From NCBI RefSeq assembly GCF_021353235.1, contig NZ_JAJTWT010000008.1, forward strand, positions 205,312 through 269,311: DNA of 64,000 bases, written 5' to 3'. A model generated the notes under the pieces. That model did not search any database and was not told where the DNA came from. It saw nothing but the letters and a program-made list of their open reading frames with translations. Positions 20,871 to 28,585 of the stretch are shown in pieces (the stretch's first letter is position 1; each line of letters begins with the position of its first letter). The DNA comes from Pelomonas caseinilytica. Its GTDB lineage: Bacteria > Pseudomonadota > Gammaproteobacteria > Burkholderiales > Burkholderiaceae_C. The position numbers and the translations under genes were made by a program.

Positions 20871-22001
20871 ATGACCTTCACCGAAGAACTCGCCCAGGCC
20901 CTGCGTCACCAGCGCATGCTGATGAAGCACCGGCCGGACCGCTGGCAGCTCCGGCTGCTGGTCTACGTGATCTGGAGCGTGGGCTTCGGGGCCTTCTTCG
21001 CCGTCATGGCCGGCCTGCAGCGCGGCGACCTCGGTGCCCCCGCCTGGTGGCGGGAGCAGGTGCCGGGCAACCTGCTCGTCAGCAGTTGCGTGATGGTGAG
21101 CTTCTTCATCGGCTTTCGCAGCTTCGAGAAGCTCGCGCCCCAGCATTGGCTGGACACCATCATGGGCTGGCGCGACTGGCGCTCCGGCCTGTTCTTCACG
21201 GGCTCGTCCATCGTCTGCGCCCTGGCCGGCGTCATCCTCGGGCTGTGGGTCGTGGACTGGGTCTGGTCCGGCAAGAACCTGCAGCAGGTGCTGGCCAACG
21301 CGGGCTTCTGGCGGCAGTTCCTGCTCGTCTCGGCCGTGATCTCCGGTTTCCTCGGCTGGCGCTACCGTTCCCGCTGGAAGCAGGAAGCCCTGCAGGCCCG
21401 CGTCACCGAGGCCCAGCTCAAGCTGCTGCAGGGCCAGATCGAGCCGCATTTCCTCTTCAACACCCTGGCCAACGTGCAGAGCCTCATCGACTTCGACCCC
21501 GAGCGGGCCAAGCAGATGCTGGAGCGCTTCACCGACTACCTGCGCGCCAGCCTCGGCCAGCTGCGCGGCGACTCGACGACCCTGGCCCAGGAGTTCGCCA
21601 TGCTGGAGGCCTACCTCGCCCTGATGCAGCTGCGCATGGGCGAGCGGCTGCGGGTGGCCCTGTCGCTGCCGGCCGAACTTGCCAGCGTGGCGCTGCCGCC
21701 GCTGCTGGCCCAGCCCCTGGTCGAGAACGCCATCCACCACGGTCTGGAGCCGCAGATCGCGGGCGGCACCGTCTCCGTCAGCGCGCGGCGTGTCGACGGC
21801 CGGCTGTGGATCGAGGTCACCGACGACGGCCAGGGCCTCGACGGCCCCAAGCGCCGGAGCGGCAACGGCGTGGCCCTCGACAACATCCGCGCCCGGCTGA
21901 CCGCCCGCTTCGGCCCCGGCGCCTTGCTCGAACTGCTGCCGCGCGACGGCGGCGGCACCCTGGCCCGCATCCAGATTCCCCTGCCTGCCCAACTGCCATG
22001 A
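20871..22001 (+). CDS. LytS/AlgZ-type sensor histidine kinase
   Basis: This 376-residue membrane kinase has about four N-terminal transmembrane segments (29-48, 68-83, 107-130, 149-165). A short coiled coil follows, then a His_kinase domain (PF06580 type) with the phospho-acceptor His193 in QGQIEPHFLFNTLANVQSL. The C-terminal ATPase domain has the N box LVENAIHHGLEP and a DDGQGL G1 box. It pairs with the LytTR regulator in the next gene (ATGA overlap). No periplasmic sensor domain is evident, so the signal is probably sensed in the membrane. Confidence 0.92.
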   Translation: MTFTEELAQALRHQRMLMKHRPDRWQLRLLVYVIWSVGFGAFFAVMAGLQRGDLGAPAWWREQVPGNLLVSSCVMVSFFIGFRSFEKLAPQHWLDTIMGWRDWRSGLFFTGSSIVCALAGVILGLWVVDWVWSGKNLQQVLANAGFWRQFLLVSAVISGFLGWRYRSRWKQEALQARVTEAQLKLLQGQIEPHFLFNTLANVQSLIDFDPERAKQMLERFTDYLRASLGQLRGDSTTLAQEFAMLEAYLALMQLRMGERLRVALSLPAELASVALPPLLAQPLVENAIHHGLEPQIAGGTVSVSARRVDGRLWIEVTDDGQGLDGPKRRSGNGVALDNIRARLTARFGPGALLELLPRDGGGTLARIQIPLPAQLP

Positions 22002-22756
22002 CCACCGCCCTCATCGCCGACGACGAACCCCATCTCGCCCAGTACCTCAAGGCCCAGCTCGCCCAGGCCTGGCCCGACCTGCAGGTCGTCAAGGTGGCTG
22101 CCAACGGCGTCGAGGCGGCCCAGGCCATCGCCGAGCTGGAGCCCGACGTCGCCTTCCTCGACATCCAGATGCCCGGCCTCACGGGCCTCGAAGTGGCCCA
22201 GGGCATCGAGGGCGGCACGCGGGTCGTCTTCGTCACCGCCTACGACCAGTACGCCATCGAGGCCTTCGAGGCGCGGGCCGTCGACTACCTGCTCAAGCCG
22301 CTCAAGGCCGAGCGGCTGGCCAGTTGCGTCGCCCGGCTGCGCGCCGAGCCGGCCGCCGCGAGCGAAGGCGCCCTGGCGGAGACGCTCAAGCGCCTGCTGC
22401 CGCAGGGCGCGGCGCCGGCCCGGCTACGCTACATCCGCGCCGCCCAGGGCGAGCTGATGCACCAGATCCCCGTCGACGAGGTGCTCTTCTTCCATGCTGA
22501 CGACAAATACACCGTCGTGCAGACGGCCACGGCCGAGCACCTGATCCGCACGCCCATCTTCGAGCTGGCCGGCCAGCTCGACCCCGAGCGCTTCTGGCAG
22601 GTGCACCGCTCCACCATCATCAACCTCGACCACCTCGCCGGCACGCGGCGCGACGAGCAGAGCCGCCTGTTCGTGCGCATCCGCGGCCCGCAGGGCGTGC
22701 TGTCGCGCGAACTGCCCGTCAGCCGGGCCTACGTGCACCTGTTCAAGGCGATGTGA
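21998..22756 (+). CDS. LytTR-family response regulator
   Basis: This 252-residue protein has a receiver domain with phospho-acceptor Asp55 (VAFLDIQMPG) and the acidic pair DDE near the start. A LytTR DNA-binding domain follows (about 145-250: FHADDKYTVVQTATAEHLI, FWQVHRSTIINLDHL). It is the partner of the LytS-type kinase upstream. AlgR, a LytTR regulator, controls alginate and pili in Pseudomonas, so control of envelope functions is plausible but not shown. Confidence 0.92.
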   Translation: MTTALIADDEPHLAQYLKAQLAQAWPDLQVVKVAANGVEAAQAIAELEPDVAFLDIQMPGLTGLEVAQGIEGGTRVVFVTAYDQYAIEAFEARAVDYLLKPLKAERLASCVARLRAEPAAASEGALAETLKRLLPQGAAPARLRYIRAAQGELMHQIPVDEVLFFHADDKYTVVQTATAEHLIRTPIFELAGQLDPERFWQVHRSTIINLDHLAGTRRDEQSRLFVRIRGPQGVLSRELPVSRAYVHLFKAM

Positions 22757-22827
22757 CGGCGGCCCCCGCGAGAGCCGAACCGGCCGTCGCAGTGGGTAGA
22801 GTCGAGGGTGGCTTCGAAGCCTTCACC

Positions 22828-23562
22828 ATGCTGCCGCGCCGCTCCCTGCTCCTGATGCTCCCCGGATGCCTCGCCGGGCTGCCGGGCGCCGCCCGGGCCG
22901 GCACGCCGCTGTGGGTCAGCGGCGAGGTGCCGCCCTACCTGCAGCAAGGCGCCCACGGCCCCGAGGGCTATGCCTTCGAGCTCTTCCAGCGCGTCTTGCA
23001 ACAGGCAGGGGAGGATGGGGAGCTGCGTTTCTTCCCGTGGGCGCGCGCCCTGCGGATGCTGGAAGCGGGCGAGGCCCAGGCCGCGCTCGTCATCACCCGC
23101 ACGGCAGAGCGCGAGGCGCAGTTCCGCTGGCTGTTTCCGGTCGGGAATTTCCGCTTCGCCATCGTCACCCGCGCCGCGGACGGTGCGGCCTCGGGCGACA
23201 TCGCCGCCCTGCGCACGCGCCGCGTCGGCTCCATGCGCGGCTCGGTCAGCCGCAGCATGCTGGCCGGTGCGGGAGTGCCGCACGTCGTCGAGGGCAAGGA
23301 CTACGCCGAGCTGCTGGCCCTGCTGCGGCGCGGCCTCGTCGACGCCGTCATGGGGCCGGACGCCGTCATGCGCAAGCTCGACACGGCCGGCGGCCTGCGA
23401 CTGACCCTGCTCGACCAGACGCGCGAGCTCTACGCCGCGGCGGGCGCCGCCATGCCTGACGCCATCGTCCAGCGCATCCGCGCCGCGCACCAGAGCCTCG
23501 TCGAGAGCGGTGTGGTGGCCCAGCTCAGGAAGCGCCACCCCGACGCCTTCTCCGGCGATTGA
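22828..23562 (+). CDS. Periplasmic substrate-binding protein (SBP_bac_3-like)
   Basis: This 244-residue secreted protein has a signal peptide (PRRSLLLMLPGCLAGLPG, cleaved near ARA-GT). The remainder follows the family 3 solute-binding fold, with GYAFELFQRVLQQAG, FFPWARALRMLEAGEAQAAL and AELLALLRRGLVDAVMGPD segments. Orphan proteins of this kind occur next to two-component or GGDEF signalling genes. There is no ABC transporter gene beside it. A TAGAGT -10-like box at 22797-22802 fits a separate promoter and supports the start at 22828 rather than the longer frame from 22753. It is not a PhnD-type protein. Confidence 0.75.
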   Translation: MLPRRSLLLMLPGCLAGLPGAARAGTPLWVSGEVPPYLQQGAHGPEGYAFELFQRVLQQAGEDGELRFFPWARALRMLEAGEAQAALVITRTAEREAQFRWLFPVGNFRFAIVTRAADGAASGDIAALRTRRVGSMRGSVSRSMLAGAGVPHVVEGKDYAELLALLRRGLVDAVMGPDAVMRKLDTAGGLRLTLLDQTRELYAAAGAAMPDAIVQRIRAAHQSLVESGVVAQLRKRHPDAFSGD

Positions 23563-23613
23563 GCCGCCCAGGGGCAGGTCCGGAAACTGCCAGTCCGTGA
23601 CAGCAGGGCGGCC

Positions 23614-23619
23614 TAGACT
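23614..23619 (+). promoter_or_regulatory. Leaderless -10 box of the Ada-AlkA gene
   Basis: TAGACT ends 7 bases before ATG 23627, the same geometry as at ligA and pcp. No Shine-Dalgarno sequence precedes the ATG. An Ada box (AAAGCGCA type) was not recognised here. Confidence 0.5.
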
Positions 23620-23626
23620 GGCTCCC

Positions 23627-25090
23627 ATGTTGACCGGCACCCTCCCGCCCGACGCCGCCTACGCCGCCCTGCAGGCGCACGACGCGCGCTTCGACGGGCG
23701 GCTCTACGTGGGCGTCACCTCCACCGGCATCTACTGCCGGCCCGTCTGCCGCGTGAGGCTGCCGCGCCGCGAGAACTGCCGCTTCTTCGCGACTGCCGCC
23801 CAGGCCGAGGCCGAGCGCTTCCGCCCCTGCATGAAGTGCCGGCCCGAACTGGCGCCGCGCCCCCTGGCCTGGACGACGATGGACGCCTCGCGCACCCTGG
23901 CCCAGCAGGCCGCCGCCTGGCTCGATGCCTGCGACGACGCCGACGCCAGCGTGGAAGACCTGGCCCGCCACCTCGGCATCACCAGCCGCCACCTGCGCCG
24001 CATCTTCCAGGCCGAGCATGGCGTGTCGCCGCTGCAATACCTGCAGACGCGGCGCCTGCTGCTCGCCAAGGCCCTGCTGACCGACAGCCAGCTGCCTGTC
24101 CAGGACGTCGCCTATGCGGCGGGCTTCGCCAGCCTGCGCCGCTTCAACTCGGCCTTTCTCGAGCACTACCGGCTGCAGCCCACGGCATTGCGCAAGGCCG
24201 GCCGGGAGGCGGGCGGCGCCGTGCCCGCCTCGCGGCTGAGGCTGGCCTACCGCCAGCCCTACGACGTGGCCGGCGTCCTGGCCTTCCTGGCGCCGCGGGC
24301 GGTGGCCGGTGTCGAGGTCGTTTCCGACACGGGCGTCACCCGTTCGCTGGCGCTGACCCACCGCGGCGAGCGCCATGCGGGCTGGCTGCGCGTCGGCTTC
24401 GAGCGGCCGGGCGAGGTGGGCGTGGACCTGTCGCCCTCGCTGTGGCCGGCCGTGGGTTCGCTGCTGCCGCTGCTGCGCCGCTGGCTGGACCTCGATGCCG
24501 ACCCCGAATCCATCGCGGCGGCCCTGGGCGAGGGCGCCGTGCCGGGACAGCGCCTGCCGGGCTGCCTGGACCGCTTCGAGCTGGCGGTTCGGGCGGTGCT
24601 GGGCCAGCAGGTCACGGTCGCCGCGGCCCGCACCCTGGCCGGCCGCTTCGTCGAACGCTTCGGCGAGGCCCTGCCCGGCGCGCCCGAGGGCGCCGGCCGG
24701 CTCTTTCCGACGCCCGAGCGCATCGCCGCCGCCACGCGCGACGACATCGCCTCTCTCGGCATCATCGGGCGCCGCGCCGAAAGCCTCATCGCCCTGGCCC
24801 AGGCCTGGCCGACGCTCGCCTTTGCGCGCCGCGAAGGCGACCCGGAGGCCGCCGCCGCCGGGCTGACTGCCCTCCCGGGCATCGGGCCCTGGACGGCCGG
24901 CTACATGCTGATGCGCGGCTGGAGCTGGCCCGATGCCTTCCCGCCCGGCGACGTCGTCCTGCGCAAGGCCTTGGCCGCTGCGGCCGGTAGCGATGGCCCG
25001 CCGCTTTCGCCCAAGGCTTATCTCGACGCTGCGGAGCGCTATCGGCCCTTCCGCAGCTATGCCGTCCTGCACCTATGGAGACACGCATGA
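23627..25090 (+). CDS. Ada-AlkA fusion: methyl-phosphotriester sensor and 3-methyladenine DNA glycosylase
   Basis: This 487-residue fusion has three parts. The first is an Ada N-terminal zinc domain with Cys37, Cys41, Cys68 and Cys71, which align with E. coli Ada Cys38/42/69/72. The second is an AraC helix-turn-helix (about 95-195). The third is an AlkA glycosylase with the HhH motif LPGIGPWTAGYML and the catalytic-Asp segment AFPPGDVVLRKAL. It probably both senses methylated DNA and activates its own operon, and it excises alkylated bases. The Ada methyltransferase domain is absent; ogt, the next gene, supplies that activity separately. Confidence 0.93.
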   Translation: MLTGTLPPDAAYAALQAHDARFDGRLYVGVTSTGIYCRPVCRVRLPRRENCRFFATAAQAEAERFRPCMKCRPELAPRPLAWTTMDASRTLAQQAAAWLDACDDADASVEDLARHLGITSRHLRRIFQAEHGVSPLQYLQTRRLLLAKALLTDSQLPVQDVAYAAGFASLRRFNSAFLEHYRLQPTALRKAGREAGGAVPASRLRLAYRQPYDVAGVLAFLAPRAVAGVEVVSDTGVTRSLALTHRGERHAGWLRVGFERPGEVGVDLSPSLWPAVGSLLPLLRRWLDLDADPESIAAALGEGAVPGQRLPGCLDRFELAVRAVLGQQVTVAAARTLAGRFVERFGEALPGAPEGAGRLFPTPERIAAATRDDIASLGIIGRRAESLIALAQAWPTLAFARREGDPEAAAAGLTALPGIGPWTAGYMLMRGWSWPDAFPPGDVVLRKALAAAAGSDGPPLSPKAYLDAAERYRPFRSYAVLHLWRHA

Positions 25091-25581
25091 ACACCCTGCA
25101 TCACGTCCTGCAACGCAGGATGGAAACCCCGCTGGGCCCGCTGACGGCCGCCCGCAGCGCCGCCGGCCTTTCGGGCCTGTGGTTCGACGGCCAGAAGCAC
25201 CACCCCGGGCCGCTGGCCGTGCCCGAGGACGACGGCAGCGACCCCGTGCTCTCGGCCACCGCGGCGGCCCTGGCGGCCTATTTCAGCGGCAAGCCTTTCA
25301 CGCTGCCGCCGCTGGACCCGGCCGGCACGGCCTTCCAGCGCGAGGTCTGGCAGGCCCTGCTCGATATCGCGCCCGGCGCCCCCGACACCTACGGCGCCCT
25401 GGCCGAACGCCTCGGTCGCGCGCAGGCCGCCCGCGCCCTGGGCGCGGCCGTGGGGCGCAACCCCATCTCCATCCTCATCCCCTGCCACCGCGTCGTGGGC
25501 GCCGACGGCTCCCTCACCGGCTACGCCGGCGGGCTGGAGCGCAAGAAGGCCCTGCTGAGCCTGGAGGGCCGCCCCGCATGA
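25087..25581 (+). CDS. ogt: Methylated-DNA--protein-cysteine methyltransferase
   Basis: This 164-residue suicide enzyme removes O6-alkyl groups from guanine. The active site is IPCHRVV with acceptor Cys133, followed by the LTGYAGGLERKKALL recognition segment. The GTAFQREVWQALLDI and TYGALAERLGR helices form the DNA-binding part. I chose ATG 25087, which overlaps the Ada-AlkA stop (ATGA); a second in-frame ATG lies four codons upstream. Position and coupling indicate one adaptive-response operon. Confidence 0.95.
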   Translation: MNTLHHVLQRRMETPLGPLTAARSAAGLSGLWFDGQKHHPGPLAVPEDDGSDPVLSATAAALAAYFSGKPFTLPPLDPAGTAFQREVWQALLDIAPGAPDTYGALAERLGRAQAARALGAAVGRNPISILIPCHRVVGADGSLTGYAGGLERKKALLSLEGRPA

Positions 25582-26459
25582 AGACATTCGACATCGGCGA
25601 GCTGGTGCTGCTCGCCGCGCTCTGGGGCGCTTCCTTCCTCTTCATGCGCCTCGGGGCCCATGAGTTCGGGCCCATCCCGCTGGCCGCCGTGCGCGTGGGC
25701 CTGGCCAGCGCCATGCTGGTGCCGCTGCTGGCCTCGCGTGGCCAGCTTGGCGAGCTGCGCCGGCACTGGAAAGGGCTGCTGCTCGTGGGGGCGCTCAACA
25801 GCGCCGTCCCTTTCGCGCTGTTCTCCTTCGCGGCCCTGTCCATCACGGCCGGCCTGTCCAGCATCGTCAACGCCACCACGCCGCTGTGGACGGCGGTGGT
25901 CGCCTTCGTCTGGCTGCGCCAGGGCCTCACGCCCTCGCGGGTCCTGGGCCTCGTCGTCGGCTTTGCCGGCGTGGCCTTCCTGGCCTGGGACAAGGCCAGC
26001 TTCAAGCCCGGCGCCGACCACACCGGCTTCTGGGCCGTGCTGGCCTGCGCTGCGGCGACGCTCTGCTACGGCATCGCGGCCAACGCCACCAAGCGCTACC
26101 TCACGGGCGCCTCGCCACTGGCCGTGGCAACCGGCAGCCAGTTCGCCGCCGCGCTGATGCTTGCGCTACCAGCGGCCTGGCAATGGCCGGCGGCCATGCC
26201 GGGCGCCGTGGCCTGGGGCGCTGCCCTGGGGCTCGCGGCCCTGTGCACGGCGCTGGCCTACATCCTCTACTTCCGCCTGATGAGCCGGGTCGGCCCGACG
26301 AACGCCGTGTCCGTCACCTTCCTGATCCCGCTCTTCGCCATCCTCTGGGGCGCCATCTTCCTGCAGGAGGCGATCACGGCGCAGATGGTGGCGGGCGGCG
26401 CCGTCGTGCTGGTGGGCATCGCGCTCGCGCTCGGGCTGGTGGGCGGCCGACGCGCCTGA
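25578..26459 (+). CDS. EamA/DMT-family transporter
   Basis: This 293-residue inner-membrane protein has about ten transmembrane segments in two EamA repeats. The first begins LLAALWGASFLFMRLGAHEFGP and the second around residue 150. Family members export metabolites such as amino acids or nucleobase-like compounds, and the substrate here is unknown. The ATG overlaps the ogt stop (ATGA), so it is co-translated with the alkylation repair genes. Export of a damaged base or an alkylating compound is one possible reason, but that is inference. Confidence 0.88.
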   Translation: MKTFDIGELVLLAALWGASFLFMRLGAHEFGPIPLAAVRVGLASAMLVPLLASRGQLGELRRHWKGLLLVGALNSAVPFALFSFAALSITAGLSSIVNATTPLWTAVVAFVWLRQGLTPSRVLGLVVGFAGVAFLAWDKASFKPGADHTGFWAVLACAAATLCYGIAANATKRYLTGASPLAVATGSQFAAALMLALPAAWQWPAAMPGAVAWGAALGLAALCTALAYILYFRLMSRVGPTNAVSVTFLIPLFAILWGAIFLQEAITAQMVAGGAVVLVGIALALGLVGGRRA

Positions 26460-26461
26460 GA

Positions 26462-26610
26462 ACTGCCCCCGGCCCAACCCCGCGCGCTGAACGCGGCGCG
26501 TGTCTGGTCCGCCCCCCGAGGGGGCGGCGATGCTTGCGGCGTCGAGCCGCAAGCACATCGCCAGCGCGGGCCGGCTCGGGAGCGGCCCAGCGCTCGGCCC
26601 GCAATACGCC
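26462..26610 (+). repeat. Stop-associated palindromic repeat, full copy
   Basis: This copy starts 2-3 bases after the EamA stop in sense orientation. It is the variant with GCCCCCGGCCCAACCCCGCGCG at its start, shared with the copy after mshG (48183-48046). It contains the CCCCCCGAGGGGG palindrome, the TTGCGGCGTCGAGCCGCAA hairpin and the CGGGCCGG...CGGCCCG arm. Confidence 0.7.
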
Positions 26611-26656
26611 CGTTTCATGCGTCGTCACTTCGATGGTAGCGTTCGGGTTTGGTTGC

Positions 26657-26670
26657 TGGTAGCGCTACCT
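26657..26670. promoter_or_regulatory. LacI-type operator palindrome TGGTAGCGCTACCT
   Basis: The core GGTAGCGCTACC (26658-26669) is a perfect 12-bp palindrome. A partial repeat, GGTAGCGTT, lies about 20 bp upstream. The form resembles operators of LacI-family sugar regulators such as Caulobacter XylR. It sits 38 bp before the beta-helix gene, which suggests carbohydrate-dependent repression by a regulator encoded elsewhere. Confidence 0.6.
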
Positions 26671-26707
26671 TTTGCCCGGCGGCCACCACGACACCCACGG
26701 AGACCGC

Positions 26708-28585
26708 ATGCCCCTCTCGACCCTCGCTTCCCTCGGCGCCAAGCCTCGGCGCCGTCCTGCCTTCGTCCTGGCCCTGGCCCTCTTTGCCGCTCTGGGGAGC
26801 GCCGTCGCCCAGCCCTCGGGCGGGCCCTATGGCCCCGTGCCGCAGCGCTACGAAGTGCCCAAGACCGGGCACGTGGTGTTCGTGGCTCCCGACGGGCGCG
26901 CCGAGGCGGCTGGCGCGACGCCCGCCGAGCCCACCGCCCTCGAGGCCGCCGTGGCCCGCGTCGTCACCGGCGACACCATCGTGCTGCGCGGCGGCACCTA
27001 CCGCACCGGGGGTCTGGAACTCAACCAGGGCGTCACCCTGCAGCCCTACCTCGACGAGCAGCCGGTGCTCAAGGGCACGCGCGTGGCGGCGCAGTGGGAA
27101 AACCTCGGCCACGGCGTCTGGCGCACGCGCTGGGCCACGCTCTTCCCCGCCAAGCCCATGGGCTGGTGGCAGCGTGACCGCGAGGGCATGCAGACGCCGC
27201 TGCACCGCTTCAATGCCGACATGGTCTTCATCGACGGCGAGCCGCTGCGGTCGGCCGGTTGGGAAGGCGAGGTGAGCGCCAAGGCCTTCTACGTCGACTA
27301 CGAGCGGGGCTACGTCTACATCGGCACCGACCCGGCCGGCCGCCTCGTCGAGATCACGGCCCACGACATCGCCCTGCACCGGCCCTCGCGCGAGGTGAAC
27401 GGCAAGCCTTCGGACCGCAAGGGCTTCACGCTGCGCGGCCTGACCTTCACCCAGTACGCCTACCGGGCCATCGACATCGAGGGCAAGAAGCCGTCCGCCC
27501 CCATCACCGCCGAGCCGACCGACGACCCGGTGGGCCCCTCGCCCGAGGCCGAGCATGGCAAGGAGGTCGTCGGCACCGTGCTGGAGAACGTCACCATCAG
27601 CCACTGCTCCCGCGTGGCGGGCTATTTCCGAGGTGACCGCCTCGTCATCCGCAATTCCCTGATCAGCGACACGGGCACCGAAGGCATCTACGTCATCGGC
27701 TCGTCGGACGTGCTGCTGGAGCGCAACCTCATCCGCCGCAACAACGTCCATGGCCTGACGGGTTACTTCCCGGCCGCCGTCAAGATCTTCAACCAGTCCA
27801 ACCGCGTCGTCGTGCGCGACAACCTCGTCATCGAGCAGCCCAATTCCAACGGCGTCTGGTACGACGTGGGCAATGTCGACGGCGTGTTCGTCAACAACCA
27901 TGTCGAAGGCGCCCAGGCCGGCCTCTTCTTCGAGATCTCCAAGGGCATCACCGTCGCCGGCAATGTCTTCGTCGACAACCAGCAGGGCGTGCGCATCCTG
28001 AACAGCTCGGGCGCCAAGGTCCTGCACAACAGCTTCGTGAACTCGCCGGCCCTGTTCGAGCGCAACGAGCGCAGCGCCCAGGGCGATCACTTCGGCTGGC
28101 ACCCGCAGACAGGCCCCGACGTGAACGAGCGCGTCGGCCATGTCTTCGAGGGCAACCTGCTGGTGGCCGATGCCGGCTTCAAGGGGCCGCTGCTGCGCCT
28201 GGAGCAGTCGCCGGCGACCTGCGGCAAGGTCACCGCGCCCATGGCGGCCCGCGTCGACGGCAACCTCTACCTGCGCGCGGGCGGCGCCGGCCAGCCGCTG
28301 GTGCGCTGGGCGCCGCTGCCCGGCCCGGCCTGCCAGGCGGAGTTCCCCTCGCTGGAAGCGCTGCGTCAGGCCGTGCCGGGCGTGGAGGCGGGCAGCCGGG
28401 CGCTGCAGCCCTACGACGGGGCGGTGTTCCGAAGCCGCGAGCTGCGCCGCTTCGAGCTGGCCGGCGTGCCCCCGGGCGTGCGGCCCGAGCCGGTGCCCGA
28501 GGCAGTGCGCAAGCTGCTGGGCTGGCGCGAAGCCAGCCACCTGCCGGGGGCCTTGCCGGCGGTGGCGCCGGCACAGGCCCGCTAG
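26708..28585 (+). CDS. Secreted right-handed parallel beta-helix protein
   Basis: This 625-residue exported protein has a signal peptide (RRRPAFVLALALFAALGSAVA, cleaved before QPSGG). An early segment TGDTIVLRGGTYRTGG is typical of pectate-lyase-like helices. A long array of beta-helix turns follows (about 270-470) with repeated N-N-x-hydrophobic ladders such as LLERNLIRRNNVHG. Such proteins bind or cleave polysaccharides, for example polysaccharide lyases or alginate epimerases. No specific catalytic motif is certain. GGAG lies upstream of ATG 26708. The LacI-type operator supports a role in using carbohydrate. Confidence 0.8.
   Translation: MPLSTLASLGAKPRRRPAFVLALALFAALGSAVAQPSGGPYGPVPQRYEVPKTGHVVFVAPDGRAEAAGATPAEPTALEAAVARVVTGDTIVLRGGTYRTGGLELNQGVTLQPYLDEQPVLKGTRVAAQWENLGHGVWRTRWATLFPAKPMGWWQRDREGMQTPLHRFNADMVFIDGEPLRSAGWEGEVSAKAFYVDYERGYVYIGTDPAGRLVEITAHDIALHRPSREVNGKPSDRKGFTLRGLTFTQYAYRAIDIEGKKPSAPITAEPTDDPVGPSPEAEHGKEVVGTVLENVTISHCSRVAGYFRGDRLVIRNSLISDTGTEGIYVIGSSDVLLERNLIRRNNVHGLTGYFPAAVKIFNQSNRVVVRDNLVIEQPNSNGVWYDVGNVDGVFVNNHVEGAQAGLFFEISKGITVAGNVFVDNQQGVRILNSSGAKVLHNSFVNSPALFERNERSAQGDHFGWHPQTGPDVNERVGHVFEGNLLVADAGFKGPLLRLEQSPATCGKVTAPMAARVDGNLYLRAGGAGQPLVRWAPLPGPACQAEFPSLEALRQAVPGVEAGSRALQPYDGAVFRSRELRRFELAGVPPGVRPEPVPEAVRKLLGWREASHLPGALPAVAPAQAR

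Noticed and set aside
22753..22827. Upstream ATG for the binding protein overlapping the response regulator stop
   Set aside because: It would put 25 unrelated residues before a clean signal peptide, and a -10-like box lies inside that stretch.
22828..23562. The periplasmic binding protein as the missing PhnD of the senA-linked transporter
   Set aside because: It has the SBP_bac_3-like pattern and lies about 7 kb away next to a two-component system, with no PhnD features.
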